Below the pieces are notes generated by a model. That model was given only the letters and a program-made list of their open reading frames with translations, was not told where the DNA came from and made no database searches. DNA of 64,000 nt, from the NCBI GenBank assembly GCA_026874595.1, contig CM049311.1, forward strand, positions 40,115,676-40,179,675. Reading direction: 5' to 3'. Each line of letters opens with the position of its first letter. The first letter of the stretch is position 1. This document shows, one piece after another, positions 1 through 12,970 of this stretch. This DNA comes from Sipunculus nudus. Lineage: Eukaryota; Annelida; Sipuncula; Golfingiida; Sipunculidae. The translations under genes and the position numbers were made by a program.

Positions 1-45
1 TCTTGTTGATGTTGTAGTTGAACATGATTTTCAAAATTTCTGCAG

Positions 46-191
46 CTGCCTCCTGAGTTAGGTCAGCTGAAGCGTTTATGGAACTTGGATATAACTGGCT
101 GTCCTGTGGAGAAAGATCTGCGAGCTGTACTTGGGGACAAAGTGAAAAAGACAGGAGCGGTCCTTGGCTACCTCAAGTCTCTCAAGGATGA
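46..191 (+). CDS. LRRK1: LRRK1-like exon (a): end of LRR domain and linker to ROC
   Basis: Internal exon of a ROCO-family leucine-rich repeat kinase. The 146 bases read in frame from CTG after a tttctgcag acceptor and end at GA before gtcagt (phase 2). The first residues, LPPELGQLKRLWNLDI, are a last leucine-rich repeat; the rest, ending in LGYLKSLKDE, is the helical linker to the ROC GTPase domain. Human LRRK1 has a very similar LWQLDI and SYL linker at this place, which is known family structure. The start at 46 is inferred because the upstream exon is outside the window; reading on past 191 meets a stop at 238-240, so the donor at 192 is needed. Splicing to the next exon rebuilds a Glu codon. 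The protein acts in the cytosol and on membranes as a GTPase-regulated Ser/Thr kinase. Confidence 0.82.
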
Positions 192-1166
192 GTCAGTGTC
201 AAACAGTACCAAGTCACACTGTAGTACTGATAACATCTGAATAATCACAGTCTGTGAGACAATGTCAAACACAGTAACAAGTTGTTAACTTACTGATAAC
301 ATAATTATCACTGTCTATTGGGTTCTGTCAGTCCTTCTGCCTGTAAACTGATTCTGTTTTGTCATTCAGGGTTAAAGACCTAACTTTTACAAGTTTTTTC
401 ATCAGTGCTAGGCTTTCTGTAACTAGGTTTCATGTTTCAGTAATTTTCAGGTATTCCACTGTATGTTTGTTAATGTGAGCTTCACATAGATCTTTCAATA
501 CTGGAGAAAATTACTACTTTATCTCTTGACCTGCATTGTATAACAACTCGGGGTAAACACGAAACGAGGTTATAAAATATTACGTAATGTGAACTTCAGA
601 GTGAAAGGGCCAGTTTTAGTACCTAAAATAGTCAGGGTCAAGGTCATTGAACATATTTTTCTGCTGATATTAAAAAGAAGTAATATACCTGAATCCCACA
701 TCCCTGTTGTCCATCTGTTTTTCTAAGCAAAGGCCTTGCAGATTCCCACATGCTTAAATGAAAGTACAAAACAAATTTGGTGAATTTAAAAAAAACCCTG
801 AAAAATGTACATGTAATGAAAAAAAAAATACACTTACATGATTGTCATATATATCCTGCCAAGCTATTGAATACAGTGGTCCCTGCTTATAGTGACCATC
901 TTCTCTGCCAAAGAAATCTACCTGAAATTGCAGATGGTGGTTAATCTACAGCATAAATGAATGTCACCTGTGGAGATAAAGGGCATTATACACAAAGATT
1001 TATTACAGAATAATTTTCCCTTTCACAAAGTTACAAATTTGAAACCCTCACAAACAAAAAGCTGACCACCTTATAGGCTAAGATTGTAAAAATGTTTAGT
1101 ATATGGAATTTACTGTGTAATATATGTAATATATATGTAATATGTTGATTTAATTTTGTGTTTCAG
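192..1166 (+). other. Intron 1, no recognised element
   Basis: This AT-rich interval lies between a gtcagt donor and a tgtttcag acceptor. I see no gene, terminal repeats or tandem array in it. It is the only short intron (975 bases) in the window, and no family A-E signature falls in it. Confidence 0.75.
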
Positions 1167-1278
1167 AGCCAAGGTATACAACAGAATGAAGCTGATGTTT
1201 GTAGGAGTCCAGGGAATTGGTAAAACCTCATTACTGCAGGCACTGAGGAGGGAGGGCAAAGGACAGTCAAAAGCCAAA
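1167..1278 (+). CDS. LRRK1: LRRK1-like exon (b): ROC domain P-loop
   Basis: Second exon of the ROCO kinase in this window. It opens with one base that finishes the split codon, then reads AKVYNRMKLMFVG followed by VQGIGKTSLLQALR. GVQGIGKTS is a textbook G1/P-loop (GxxGxGKT/S), the phosphate- and Mg-binding loop of the Ras-like ROC GTPase; KLMFVG is beta strand 1. The exon ends at AAA before gtgagt, phase 0. The lysine and threonine needed for nucleotide binding are present, so the GTPase is probably able to bind GTP. The next coding exon is 17.9 kb away. Confidence 0.92.
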
Positions 1279-1489
1279 GTGAGTAGGAACACATCCATAC
1301 AAAATCAAGGAAACACTCACTGACTTTATTGAAAAATAAGTTCTATAGACCTGAAAAAATAGATGAAATGATGAAGTTGTATCCTTTGAGAAAGTTTAAA
1401 GAAGTGTTAAGAAATGGAAAGTCAGAATGTTAAGAAATAAATTACTGTACATTGCAGTATTTTACACATAAAACAAACATGCATATACA

Positions 1490-1835
1490 CTGCCAAAAAT
1501 CACTTTCTTTTAATGAGAAAAAAAACTTGATATAAGTAAAATATCATTGGGAGTGAGGCAAGAAATATTTCCTTAAATATAATCTAGAAAATTTTACTTG
1601 AAAAACTAGAAATATTTTCTTGCTAGGACCTAAGAAAAAACAAGGAAATTTATCTTAAATAAGTAAATTGAACTTAAAATAAGGAATAGTTTCTTAAAAA
1701 TATTTTCTTGTTTTAAGTCATTTGGGAGTGGGGTAGGAAAATTTATCTATTATTCCGAATGTTTAAGGAATATTTACTTACTCAAGGAAAATATCCTTAA
1801 GCAAGAAAGGGATCCTAAAATCACCCTTAATGCAA
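1490..1835. repeat. AT-rich degenerate repeat, possible MITE relic
   Basis: The segment begins with CAAAAATCACTTTCTT and closes near 1803-1830 with AAGAAAGGGATCC and AAAATCAC, a weak inverted relation. Inside, a phrase around 1547 (TTGGGAGTGAGGCAAGAAA) recurs near 1721 as TTGGGAGTGGGGTAGGAAA, and TTTCTTG/CAAGAAA motifs occur in both orientations. This looks like an old non-autonomous DNA transposon or fold-back element, but there is no clear target duplication and no family match that I can name. Confidence 0.3.
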
Positions 1836-2531
1836 TATGCATGCATTGTAGCAATGCAAATGCATGCAGTGAACTAAAAATCAAAGCATATTATATAATT
1901 GATCAATGTATATGAAATCAGTTATCCCATATTTGGATCCTACAATGACTAATACTTTAAAGTACTTACATGAGATTACTGTCAATCTATCATGCTTAAA
2001 AAAAGTTTCATGTAATCTATAAAATTTATTTACATTACTCATCATGAAATAAGTACCTGTGACAAATACAATATGCAAAACTTTAATTCTCAAGTGAGCT
2101 ATATGTTGTATTAAAGGAAATGACCAGCGATATGAACATAAATAAATATTAATTTTTACATAGTGTATATCCCTGCTGATTTCTCAGGCAGAATTTGCTA
2201 TATAATTCTGAAAATTTATTTAATTCTACATTAAGGATAGTTTCATCCTATACAAGACCCATAAGGCTACCTACAATAATTTTTGCACCTTGTATATCCC
2301 TGATTATTTCTCAAGAGGGGTTTGACATATCAGATAGAAAATGGGCATGTTTATACATTTCAGATAGCTATATCATTTACAAGACTTTGTGGTACAAACT
2401 ACAATTGTTTTGGGTTTCATACATCTGTGCAGCTCAAGATGGGTTTGAATTCATATCATACACCTATAACTATTTTACTGCAATCCATGCCAGTGTTTCA
2501 GGAGTGATATTTGTGTCATTGATGCTTGTAC
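1836..2531 (+). other. Intron 2 sequence before the element block, nothing recognised
   Basis: AT-rich intronic DNA. The phrase TCCCTGCTGATTTCTCAGG at 2170 recurs loosely at 2297, so some local repetition exists. The open frame at 2195-2569 has no recognisable motif, runs into the following repeat and is best read as chance. Confidence 0.55.
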
Positions 2532-3662
2532 TTTTTAGCTCAGCTGACTGTAATTCATCTGGGCTATAGCGATCACCCTTTGTTCGCCATCCGTCTGTCC
2601 GTCCGTTAACCTGGCACAAATCGTAACTGCTGGACCTAGAAACTTGTAACTTGACCTTCTGAGAGGTCCATGAAAAATCTCCTTGGAAACCAGAAATTGA
2701 TCTCTGTTACCCATATCCTTCGAGCTATAGGGCCCCAAAGTTCACCCCAGAATATTCAAAAAGTTCATACAAAAACTTCAATATCTCATTAACTACATCA
2801 CTGATGGTCATGAATTTTGGCATACATATTGATCATGAGATGTTCCATCAGTTCCTGCAGACTGGTGGCGCCACCTGTATTTTTAAATTTTTTACAAATT
2901 TTTCCCTCTATTTTTGAGACCTTTAAAAATGTGAACATCTGTTAACAAGGCACAAATCGTAAAGACTGGTTCTAGATTCTTCATTCTTGACACACTGAGA
3001 GACCTATGAAAAGTCTCAATGGAAACCAGAAATTAGGTCTCTGTTACCCATATCCTTCAAGCTATGGGGCCCAAAGTACCCCCCCCCCAAGAATGGTAAA
3101 ACATTTCATACAAAAACTTCAACATCTCAGTAATTACATCACTGATGGTCATGATTTTTTGCATACATATTGATCATTAGATGTTTCATCAGTTTCTGCA
3201 GACTGGTGGTGCCACCTGTATTTTTCGATTTTTATGAATTGTTTTCTCTATTTTTGAGACCTTTAAAAATATGAACATCTGTGAACAGGGCACAAATCGT
3301 AAAGACTGGACCTAGAATCTTTATTCTTGACACAGTGAGAGACCATTGTCTGTCCGTTAACAGGGCACAAATCGTAACCACTGGACTTAGAACCTTGTAA
3401 CTTGGGATTCTGAGAGGTCCATGAAAAATCTCCTTGGAAACCAGAAATTAGGTCTCTGTTACCCATATCCTTCTAGCTATGGGGTCCCAAAGTACCCCCC
3501 AGAATAGTAAAAAAATTTCATACAAAAACTTCAATATCTCAATAACTACTTGACAGATGGTCATGATTTTTGGCATACATATTGATCATGAGATGTTCCA
3601 TCAGTTCCTGCAGACTGGTGGCGCCACCTGTATTGTTTGATTTTTTACGATTTTTTCCTCTA

Positions 3663-6600
3663 TTTTTAGCTCAGCTGACTGAAAGTCATCTGAGCTATAG
3701 CGATCACTCTTTGTCCGTCGTCCGTCTGTCTGTCTGTCCGTCTGTCTGTCCGTCTGTCCGTCTGTCTGTCCGTTAACCAGGCACAAATCGTAACCGCTAG
3801 AACTGGATCTTCTTACTTGACATCCTGGGAGGTCCATGAAAAATCTCCTTGGAAACCAGAAATTAGGTCTCTGTTACCCATATCCTTCGAGCTATGGGGC
3901 CCCAAAGTACCCCCCAGAAAAGTCCAAAATTTCATACAAAAACTTCAATATCTCATTAACTACTTGACTGATGGTCATGATTTTTGGCATACATATTGAT
4001 CATGAGAGGTTCCATCAGTTCCTAAAGACTGGTGGTGCCACCTGTATTTTTTATTTTTTACGAATTTTTTTCTCTATTTTTGAGACCTTTAAAAATGTGA
4101 ACATCTGTTAACAAGGCACAAATCGTAATGACTGGACTTAGAATCTTCATTCTCGACACACTGAGAGACCTATGAAAAGTTTCCATGGAAACCAGAAATT
4201 AGGTCTCTGTTTCTCATATCCTTCCAGCTATGGGGCCCCAAACTACCCCCCAGAAAAGTAAAAAATTTCAAACAAAAACTTCAATATCTCATTAAATACT
4301 TGACTGATGGTCATGATTTTTGTCCTACATATTGATCATGAGATGTTCCATCACTTCCTGCAGACTGGTGGCGCCACCTGTATCGTTCAATTTTTTACGA
4401 ATTTTTTTCTCTATTTTTGAGACCTTTCAAAATGTAAACATCTGTTAACAAGGCACAAATCGTAAAGACTGGACCTAGAATCTTCATTCTTGACACACTG
4501 AGAGACCTATGAAAAGTCTCCATGGAAACCAGAAATTAGGTCTCTGTTACCCATATTCTTCGAGCTATGGAGCCCCAAAGTACCCCTTAGAAAAGTAAAA
4601 AATTTCATACAAAAACTTCAATATCTCATTATCTACTTTACTGATGGTCATGATTTGGGGCATAACTTTTGATCATGAGATGTGTCATCACTTCCTGCAG
4701 ACTGGTGGTGCCACCTTTATTGTTTGATTTTTTACGATTTTTTCCTCTATTTTTGAGACCTTTAAGGATGCTCTCATCTGTTAGCATGGCACAAATCATA
4801 ACGACTGGACCTAGAATCTTCATTCTTGACACACTGAGAGGTCCATGAAAAATATCCTTGGAAACCAGAAATTAGGTCTCTGTTAACCATATCCTTCGAG
4901 CTATGGGGCCCCAAAGTACCCCCCCCCCCCCCCAGAGTAGTCAAAAATTTCATACAAAAACTTCAATATCTCAATAACTACATCACTGATGGTCATGATT
5001 TTTGGCATACATATTGATTATGAAATGTTCCATCAGTTCCTGCAGACTTGTGGCGCCACCTGTATTGTTTGATTTTTTACAATTTTTTCCTCTATTTTTG
5101 AGACCTTTAAGGATGCTGTCATCTGTTAACGTGGCACAAATCATAACGACTGGACCTAGAATCTTCATTCTCGACACACTGAGAGACCTATGAAAAGTCT
5201 CCATGGAAACCAAAATTAGGTCTCTGTTACCCATATTCTTTGAGCTATGGAGCCCTAAAGTACCCCCAAGAAAGTAAAAAATTTCATACAAAAACTTCAA
5301 TATCTCATTAACTACTTGAATGATGGTCATGATTTGTGGCATAACTATTGAACATGAGTTGTGTCATCTGTTCCTGCAGACTGGTGGCGCCACCTGTATC
5401 GTTTGATTTTTTACGATTTTTTTCCTCTATTTTTGAGACCTTTAAGGATGCTGTCATCTGTTAGCATGGCACAAATAGTAACGACTGGACCTAGAATCTT
5501 CATTCTCAACACACTAGAAGACCTATGAAAAGTCTCCATGGAAACCAGAAATTAGGTCTCTGTTACCCATATCCTTCGAGCTATGGGGCCCCAAAATACC
5601 CCCCCCCCCCCAGAGTAGTAAAACATTTCATACAAAAACTTCAAAATCTCAATAACTACATCACTGATGGTCATGATTTTTGGCATACATATTGATTACG
5701 AGATGTTTCATCAGTTCCTGCAGACTGGTGGCGCCACCTATGTTATCTATCAAGAGGGTACAAATTGCAACAACTGGACCTAGAAACTTCATTCTTGTCA
5801 TGCAAGGAGGCCCATGAAGAGTGCCTGTGGAAACTTGAAATTAGGTCTCTGTTGCCAATATCCTTCAAGCTATAGGACTCTGAAGTATCCCTCAGAATAA
5901 TGGACAATTTGATACAAAAGCTGAATTATCTGAACAACTAATACGGAGATCATCATGATTCTTTGCATGGATATTGACCATTAAGTGTTTTTAGCTCAGC
6001 TGACTGTAAGTCATCTGAAGTATCCCTCAGAATAATGGACAATTTGATACAAAAGCTCAAGTATCTAAACAACTATTGCAGTGATCACCATGATTATTTG
6101 CATGGATATTGATCATGGAATGTGTCATCAGTTTCTGCAGTATGGTGGCGCCACCTGTTTTTTTTTTTATTTTTACAAATTTTTTTCTCTATTTTTGAGA
6201 CCTCATAAGATGCGGTCATCTGTTAACATGGCACAAATCGTAACAACTGGACCTAGAATCTTCTCTCTTCACATGCTGAGAGGCCCATGAAAAGTTTCCT
6301 TAAAAACTTGAAATTAGGTCTCTGTTACCCATAACCTCTGAGCTATGGGGCTCCGAAGTACCCCCCAGAATAATGGAAAATTTGATACAAAAGCTCAAGT
6401 ATCTGAACAATTATTATATTGATCACCATGATTCTTTGCATGGATATTGATCATGAAATGTTTCATCAATTTCTGCATTCTGGTGGCGCCACCAGTATTT
6501 TTTCAATTTTTAGCTCAGCTGACTGAAAGTCATCTGAGCTGTAGGGATCACCTTTTGTCCGTCGTCCATCCAAACATCCAGCTTCTGTCTGTTAACTGGG

Positions 6601-7691
6601 CACAAATCGTAACCGCTAGACCGGGAATCTTCTTACTAGGTCTATGGAAATTCTCCTTGTAAACCTGAAATTAGGTCACTGTGACCTATATTCTTCGAGC
6701 TATGGGGTTCTGAAGTACCCCCCAGAATAATGCAAAATTTAATACAAAAGCTCAAGTATCTGAACAACTAATGCATTAATCACCATGATTCTTTGCATGG
6801 ATATTGATCATGGAGTGTTTCATCAATTTCTGGAGATTGGTGGCGCCACCTATATTTTTTCATTTTTTACGATTTTTTTTCTCTACTTTTGTGATCTTTA
6901 AACATTTGGTCATCTGTAAACAGGGCACAAATCATAATGACTTGACCTAGAATCTTCTGTCCTGACCTCCAGGGAACCCATAAAAGGTCTACATGGAAAC
7001 CCAAAATAAGGTCCCTGTTACCCATATTCTGTGAGCTATGGGGCTCTGAAGTACCCCCCAGAATAAAGATTTGGTCATATATTAACAGGGCACAAATCAT
7101 AATGACTGGACCTAGAATCTTCTGTCCTCACCTCCAGGGAAGCCCATAAAAGGTCTACATGGAAACCTGAAATAAGGTCCCTGTTACCCATATCATTCAT
7201 GCTCTGGGGCTCCGAAGTACTCCCCAGAATAAAGATTTGGTCATCTGTTAACAGAGCACAAATTATAATGACTTGACCTAGAATCTCCTTTCTTGATATG
7301 CTGGGAGGCCCCTGAAAAGTCTCCTTGTGCACCTGAAATTACATCTCTGTTACCCATATCCTTCATCCTATGCGGCTTTGAAATACCCCCCAGAATAAAC
7401 ATTTGGATTTGTTAACAGGGCACAAATCATAATAACTGGACCTAGAATTTTATTTTTTGACATGCTGGGAGACCACTGAAAAGTCATCTTGTAAACCTTG
7501 AAAATAGGTGTCTGTTACCCATATCCTTCATGCTACAGAGCTCCATAGTACCCCAATGAATATTGGATGATTTTATACAAAAGGTCAAGTTTGGAAAAAG
7601 TATTTCATTCAAATTTGACATTCAGATGATAAAATTACTTTTGTCAATGTCTTCCTGGTCAGCTGAGCGTCATGACCCCTGGGTCACTTGT
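3663..7691 (+). mobile_element. Family A (type A1) element nested in the outer A1 core
   Basis: The left end (AGCTCAGCTGACTGAAAGTC at 3668) is followed by a long TCTG/TCCG microsatellite (3710-3775). The right end is GTCAGCTGAGCG at 7659 followed by a slightly mutated palindrome (GACCCCTGGGTC) and CACTTGTT. The core holds about ten degenerate ~340-bp units, most with a GGTGGCGCCACC palindrome. The host A1 phrase CTCTATTTTT / GAGACCTTTAA is split between the left flank (3653-3667) and the right flank (AGACCTTTAATG from 7694), which fixes both ends. Two extra family A 5' ends, at 5991 and 6512, lie inside without 3' partners. Confidence 0.65.
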
Positions 7692-7993
7692 TTAGACCTT
7701 TAATGATGCTGTCATCTGTTAACTTGGCACAAATAGTAACGACTGGACCTAAAATCTTCATTCTTGACACACTGAGAGAACTATGAAAAGTCTGTATGGA
7801 AACCAGAAATTAGGTCTCTGTAACACTTATCCTTCGAGCTATGGGGCCCCAAAGTACTCCCCAGAATAGTCAAAAGTTTCATACAAAAACTTCAACATCT
7901 CATTAACAACATCACTGATGGTCATGATTTTTGGCATACTTATTGATCATGAGATGTTTCATCAGTTTCTGCAGACTGGTGGCCCCACCTGTA

Positions 7994-10632
7994 TTTTTAG
8001 CTCAGCTGACTATAAGTCATCTGAGCTATAGTCATGGTCCATTGTCCGTCGTCCGTCCGTCTGTCGTGCCGTCCGTCCGTCCGTCCGTCCGTAGATGTGG
8101 CACGTTTTGAAACCGAAAGACCTAGGAATCCAAAATTCGGCATAATGTTAGATGTCCCCAAGATCTCCTACCAAGCCGAAAACTGGGTCTTTGCAACTTC
8201 GTTCCTTTGAGAAATTTAGGTAAAACCTCAATTTTTTATTAAAAACCTATTTTCACACTTCAGGACTGCCTAATATCAAAACCACTCATCTGTTTTTCCT
8301 CATATTTACCATAAATATTCCTCTATATAGTTCCTATGTACGTGCCAGAAATTATGTCTGTATTATTTAATTTAAAAAAGTTATGGGCCCAAACATGATG
8401 CATTTTGTAAAAAATCAGGAAAGATATTTGATCACTTAACACAAAAAATGTTAAAGCTATCGACCTTTTTTCCAGTAATATAACTTTAATTAATCAAAAT
8501 TAAATTGTATACCCAAAATTAGATGAAAATCTTTTAAATTTTCTAAAATATTAATAAAAATAAAAAATTGGTACCTTAAATTTTGCCCAACTTTGACCAT
8601 GGCACATTTTTTTCCTGTTAGTACTGTGGATTTAATTTTCACAGCATGTTTTTGTTAGCATTTCAACTGTTGACACCAAAAATTCGAAACCAGTTGATCA
8701 AAAACTGTAGATTTTAATAAGTTTTCAAGCACCATGTAACATATAGTTTACATCAAGCTAGTGTTATGCAGTTTGCAAGAGCTCAGCTCCCCAGCTTCAG
8801 CTCTTAGTTCCTTAAATTCAGCATACAGTTAGATGTCTTCAAAATCCCCTACCATGCCAAGAATTTGGTCACTAGGACTTAATACCTTCGAGATATTAAT
8901 GAAAAACTTCATTTTTCCATTAAAAACCCATTGTTACACTTCAGGACTGCCTAATATCAAAACCACTGATCTGACTTTAATCATAAATAATATACATATT
9001 TTATATTCTCTATGCACATGCCAGAATGATGTCAGTATTGCGTAATTGTTTTAAGTTATGGGCCCAAACATAATGCACTTTGTAAAAAATCAAGAAATAT
9101 ATTTACTCCCTTAACAAGGGCATTGCTGAAGCTAGAGATTTTTTTGTCAGGGATGTAACATTATTTAATCAAGATTCAATTGAATACCCAAAATTAGTTC
9201 TGAATTTTTCAAATTTTATAAGTTATTAGTATAAATATAAAATTAGTACCTTAAATTTTGCCCAACTGTGACCATGGCACGTTTGTGTCCTGTGAGCACT
9301 GTTGATATAATTTTCATATCATGCACACATTAGGATTTCAGCTTTTTAGTTTAGAAAGCTGAAAGAAATTGGCCAAAAATTGTAGCTTTTATTAATGTTT
9401 TTTATGAGACCCTGTCAGACTTTGGCTCTCTCCAGCCCCTCATGAGTCACCTGTATGTTGACCTTGTTGACCTTTCATCAAATTATGCACGCTTGAGGGG
9501 AGGCATACAGGAATCCAGGCAGCTTATGGCCAGCCACAGTTGATCCAGGTGTCCAACCCAACTCATCTAGAAGTTTTAACCAACAACATAACAATAAACA
9601 ATAAATTAATAAATTTTTATTGGTTTTTAATATCAAATTAAAGAAAAATAGAAAAGGAATTTGTTAGTTTATAATAACAGGAAATTAACTTGCAGTTACT
9701 GATGATATAAGAATCTTGTATCGATGGGTAGAATGTCACATATTCCAAATAACACCATGCAGTCACCTATGGCATTTTTCAGTTCAGTTTTAATGATAAA
9801 GAAGTAAATCATATTATTCATTACTAATCATTAGGGATCATATGAAGGAAATTAATGATAGACAAAGATGCAGTTGATAATATTAATCTAGATTCCTACT
9901 GTGTCTAGTGTGTACATTGATGTGAAATTAGTCCAAAATGAATTTTTTACAGTTATTTTTTAATATAAATAAAAGCCATAAAACCAGGTACTTATGATCA
10001 TTATTTAAATGTGTGAATTTTGTATAATCTGGATTCTCAGCATCATTGGTTGGTGAAACTGAATAAATACCAGACATGGTGCGAATACTTTGTAATTGTA
10101 TTTAAATGCGAATATGATTATGTACTCCATTATAAAATTTCTTGCATAAAGAATAGGAATTCAGGTAAAAATGAAAGTATATGAATACTCGTGCAAATAC
10201 TTTCAAAATGTATTCATGAATGCATTCATGAATATATTCTTTAATATTATTTTAATAATCATATCAGTTATATTTCATTTTAAAAAATCATATGATTCTC
10301 TTATTATTTTTTATAAAAATTATATTTGGGACAATATTTGTAATTTTTTTTAATAAATAGTTAAACTCTTATATTATATGTTCTGCTTATAAGTTATATG
10401 GCCAAGTCAAAATCTGTGTGACAATAGTACTCCATTTGTTAATAAAATAAATGAAATCAATCCTCTTCCCTGTCTCCAAAGGTACTATCAAAATCATACA
10501 TAAGCTAAACAACAACAACTCATAATACAGCTTATATCTATTACCACACAAAACCAGCATGTGCCTCATTTCTAAATAATATTTTTTTATCATATATAAC
10601 AGCTGAGCGTCGTGACCCATAGGTCCCTTGTT
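7994..10632 (+). mobile_element. Family A (type A2) element, complete copy
   Basis: The 5' hairpin starts at 7999 (AGCTCAGCTGAC, TATAA, GTCATCTGAGCT), followed by a TCCG microsatellite to 8090. The 3' end at 10602-10632 reads CAGCTGAGCGTC, GTGACCCATAGGTC, CCTTGTT. The internal sequence differs from A1: two ~700-bp degenerate units begin GTTAGATGTCCCC or GTTAGATGTCTTC and include CACTTCAGGACTGCC, then comes a 3' unique part. The left flank CACCTGTATTTTT and right flank TATTTTTACGAACTG together rebuild the host A1 core. The same type recurs at 35644-45378 and 54694-59738. Confidence 0.75.
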
Positions 10633-12970
10633 TTATTTTTACGAACTGTTTTCTCTATTTTTGAGACCTTTAAAAATGTGAACAGCTGTTAACAGGGCAC
10701 AAAACATAAAGACTGGACCTAGAATCTTCATTCTTGACACACTGAGAGATCCATGAAAAAATCTCCTTGGAAACCAGAAATTAGGTCTCTGTTACCCATA
10801 TCCTTCAAGCTATGGGGCCACAAAGTACCCCCACAGAAAAGTAAAAAATTTCATACAAAAACTTCAATATCTCATTAACTACTTGACAGATGGTCATGAT
10901 TTTTGGCATACATCTTGATCATGAGATGTTCCATCAGTTCCTGCAGACTGGTGGCGCCACCTGTATTTTTCAATTTTTTACGAATTGTTTTCTCTATTTT
11001 GAGACCTTTAAAAATGTGAACATCTGTTAACAAGGCACAAATCGTAAAGACTGGACCTAGAATCTTAGTTCTTGACACACTGAGAGGTCCATGAAAAGTC
11101 TCCAGGGAAACGAGAAATTAGGTCTCTGTTACCCATATCCTTTGAGCTATGGGGCCCCAAAGTACCCCCAAGAATAGTAAAAAATTTCATACAAAAACTT
11201 CAATATCTCAATAACTACATCACTGATGGACATGATTTTTGGCATACATATTGATCATGAGATGTTCCATAAGTTCCTGCAGACTGGTGGCGCCACCTAT
11301 ATTGTTCGATTTTTTTTACGATTTTTTCCTCTATTTTTGAGACCTTTAAGGATGCTGTCATCTGTTAGCGTGGCACAAATCATAACGACTGGACCTAGAA
11401 TCTTCATTCTCAACACACTGAGAGACCTATAAAAAGTCTCCATGTAAACCAGAAATTAGGTCTCTGTTACCCATATCCTTCGAGCTATGGGGCCCCAAAG
11501 TACCCCCCAGAATAGTCAAAAGTTTCATACAAAAACTTCAATATTTCATTAACTACATCAATGGTGGTCATGATTTTTGGCATACATATTGATCATGGAG
11601 TGTTTCATCAGTTTATGCAGACTGGTGGTGCCACCTGTATTTGTTCGGGTTTTTTTACAAATTTTTTCTCTATTTTTGAAACCTTTTAAGATATGAACAT
11701 CTGTTAACAGGGCACAAATCATAAAGACTGGACCTAGAATCTTCATTCTTGACACACAGGGAGACCCATGAAAAGTCTCCATGGAATCCTGAAATAAGGT
11801 CTCTGTTACCCATATTCTTTAAGCTGTATGACTCCAAAATACCCCCCCAGAATAATGGAAAATTTGATACAAAAACTGCAGTATCTCAATAACTACAACA
11901 CGATTTTTCTGAAACTTACACCAATTATCAGGTCACATGTGAGCTGGTGCCTAACCAATTTGCGTTGACCTCTGACCTTTCCTGTCTGCCCAGTGTCCAT
12001 TTGTGCGTCTGTTTCATCACATAAACCCTCATATCTCAGGAACCGTTTGATCGATCAGGAAATAAAATTTATACAAATGTAGCCCTTCGATAGCTTCATT
12101 ACATACACAAAAAATGGTGGGGCCACCTGTAACCATGTTTGCACAGTGTCCATCTGTTCATCTGCCTTGTGTTAAAATCACTCATATCTCTGCAATGAAT
12201 TGACTAATTCACCTGATATTCGGCATGCATATACATCCTGGATAGCTTTCTTGATTTTATGACAGGTGGCGCCACCTACATTCACGTTCACGCTGATGAC
12301 ATCCAAGTTCATATCTCAGGAACCGTTTGACCGATCAGGAAATAAAATTTATACAAATGTAGCCCTTGGATAGTTTTATAACATACACAAAAAATGGTGG
12401 CGCCACCTGTAACCATGTTCGCACAGTGTCCATCTTTTCATCTGCCTTGTGTTAAAATCACTCATATTTCTGCAGTGAATTGACTAATTCACCTGAAATT
12501 CGGCATGCATATACATCCTGGATAGCTTTCTTGATTTTATGACAGGTGGCACCAACTACACTTCAGACATCCAAGCTCATATCTCGGGAACCGTTTGACT
12601 GATTTGGCCAAAATTTTGCATGTGTATAGATCTCACATAGGTCTTTATCATACACAAAACTGGAGGGGCCACCTGCAACCATTTTTGCACATTTTGCACA
12701 GCGTCTGTCTGTTTGTCTGCTGAGGCCTAAAATCACTCATTTCTCTGTAGTGGTTTGACATAACTGCCTAAAATTTTGCAGGTTTATACATCCTGGACAG
12801 CTTTCTTGATTTTATGACAGGTGGCGCCACCTACATTCTAGTTAATGCTGCACACATCAAAGCTCATATCTCAGGAACTGTTTGACCGATCAGGAAATAA
12901 AATTTATACAAATGTAGCCCTTGGATAGCTTTATAACATACACAAAAAATGGTGGCACTACCTGCAGTCA

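Noticed and set aside
2195-2569. A 124-residue open frame as a gene
   Set aside because: No recognisable motif, no support from splice-linked exons, and its 3' part runs into the family A element.
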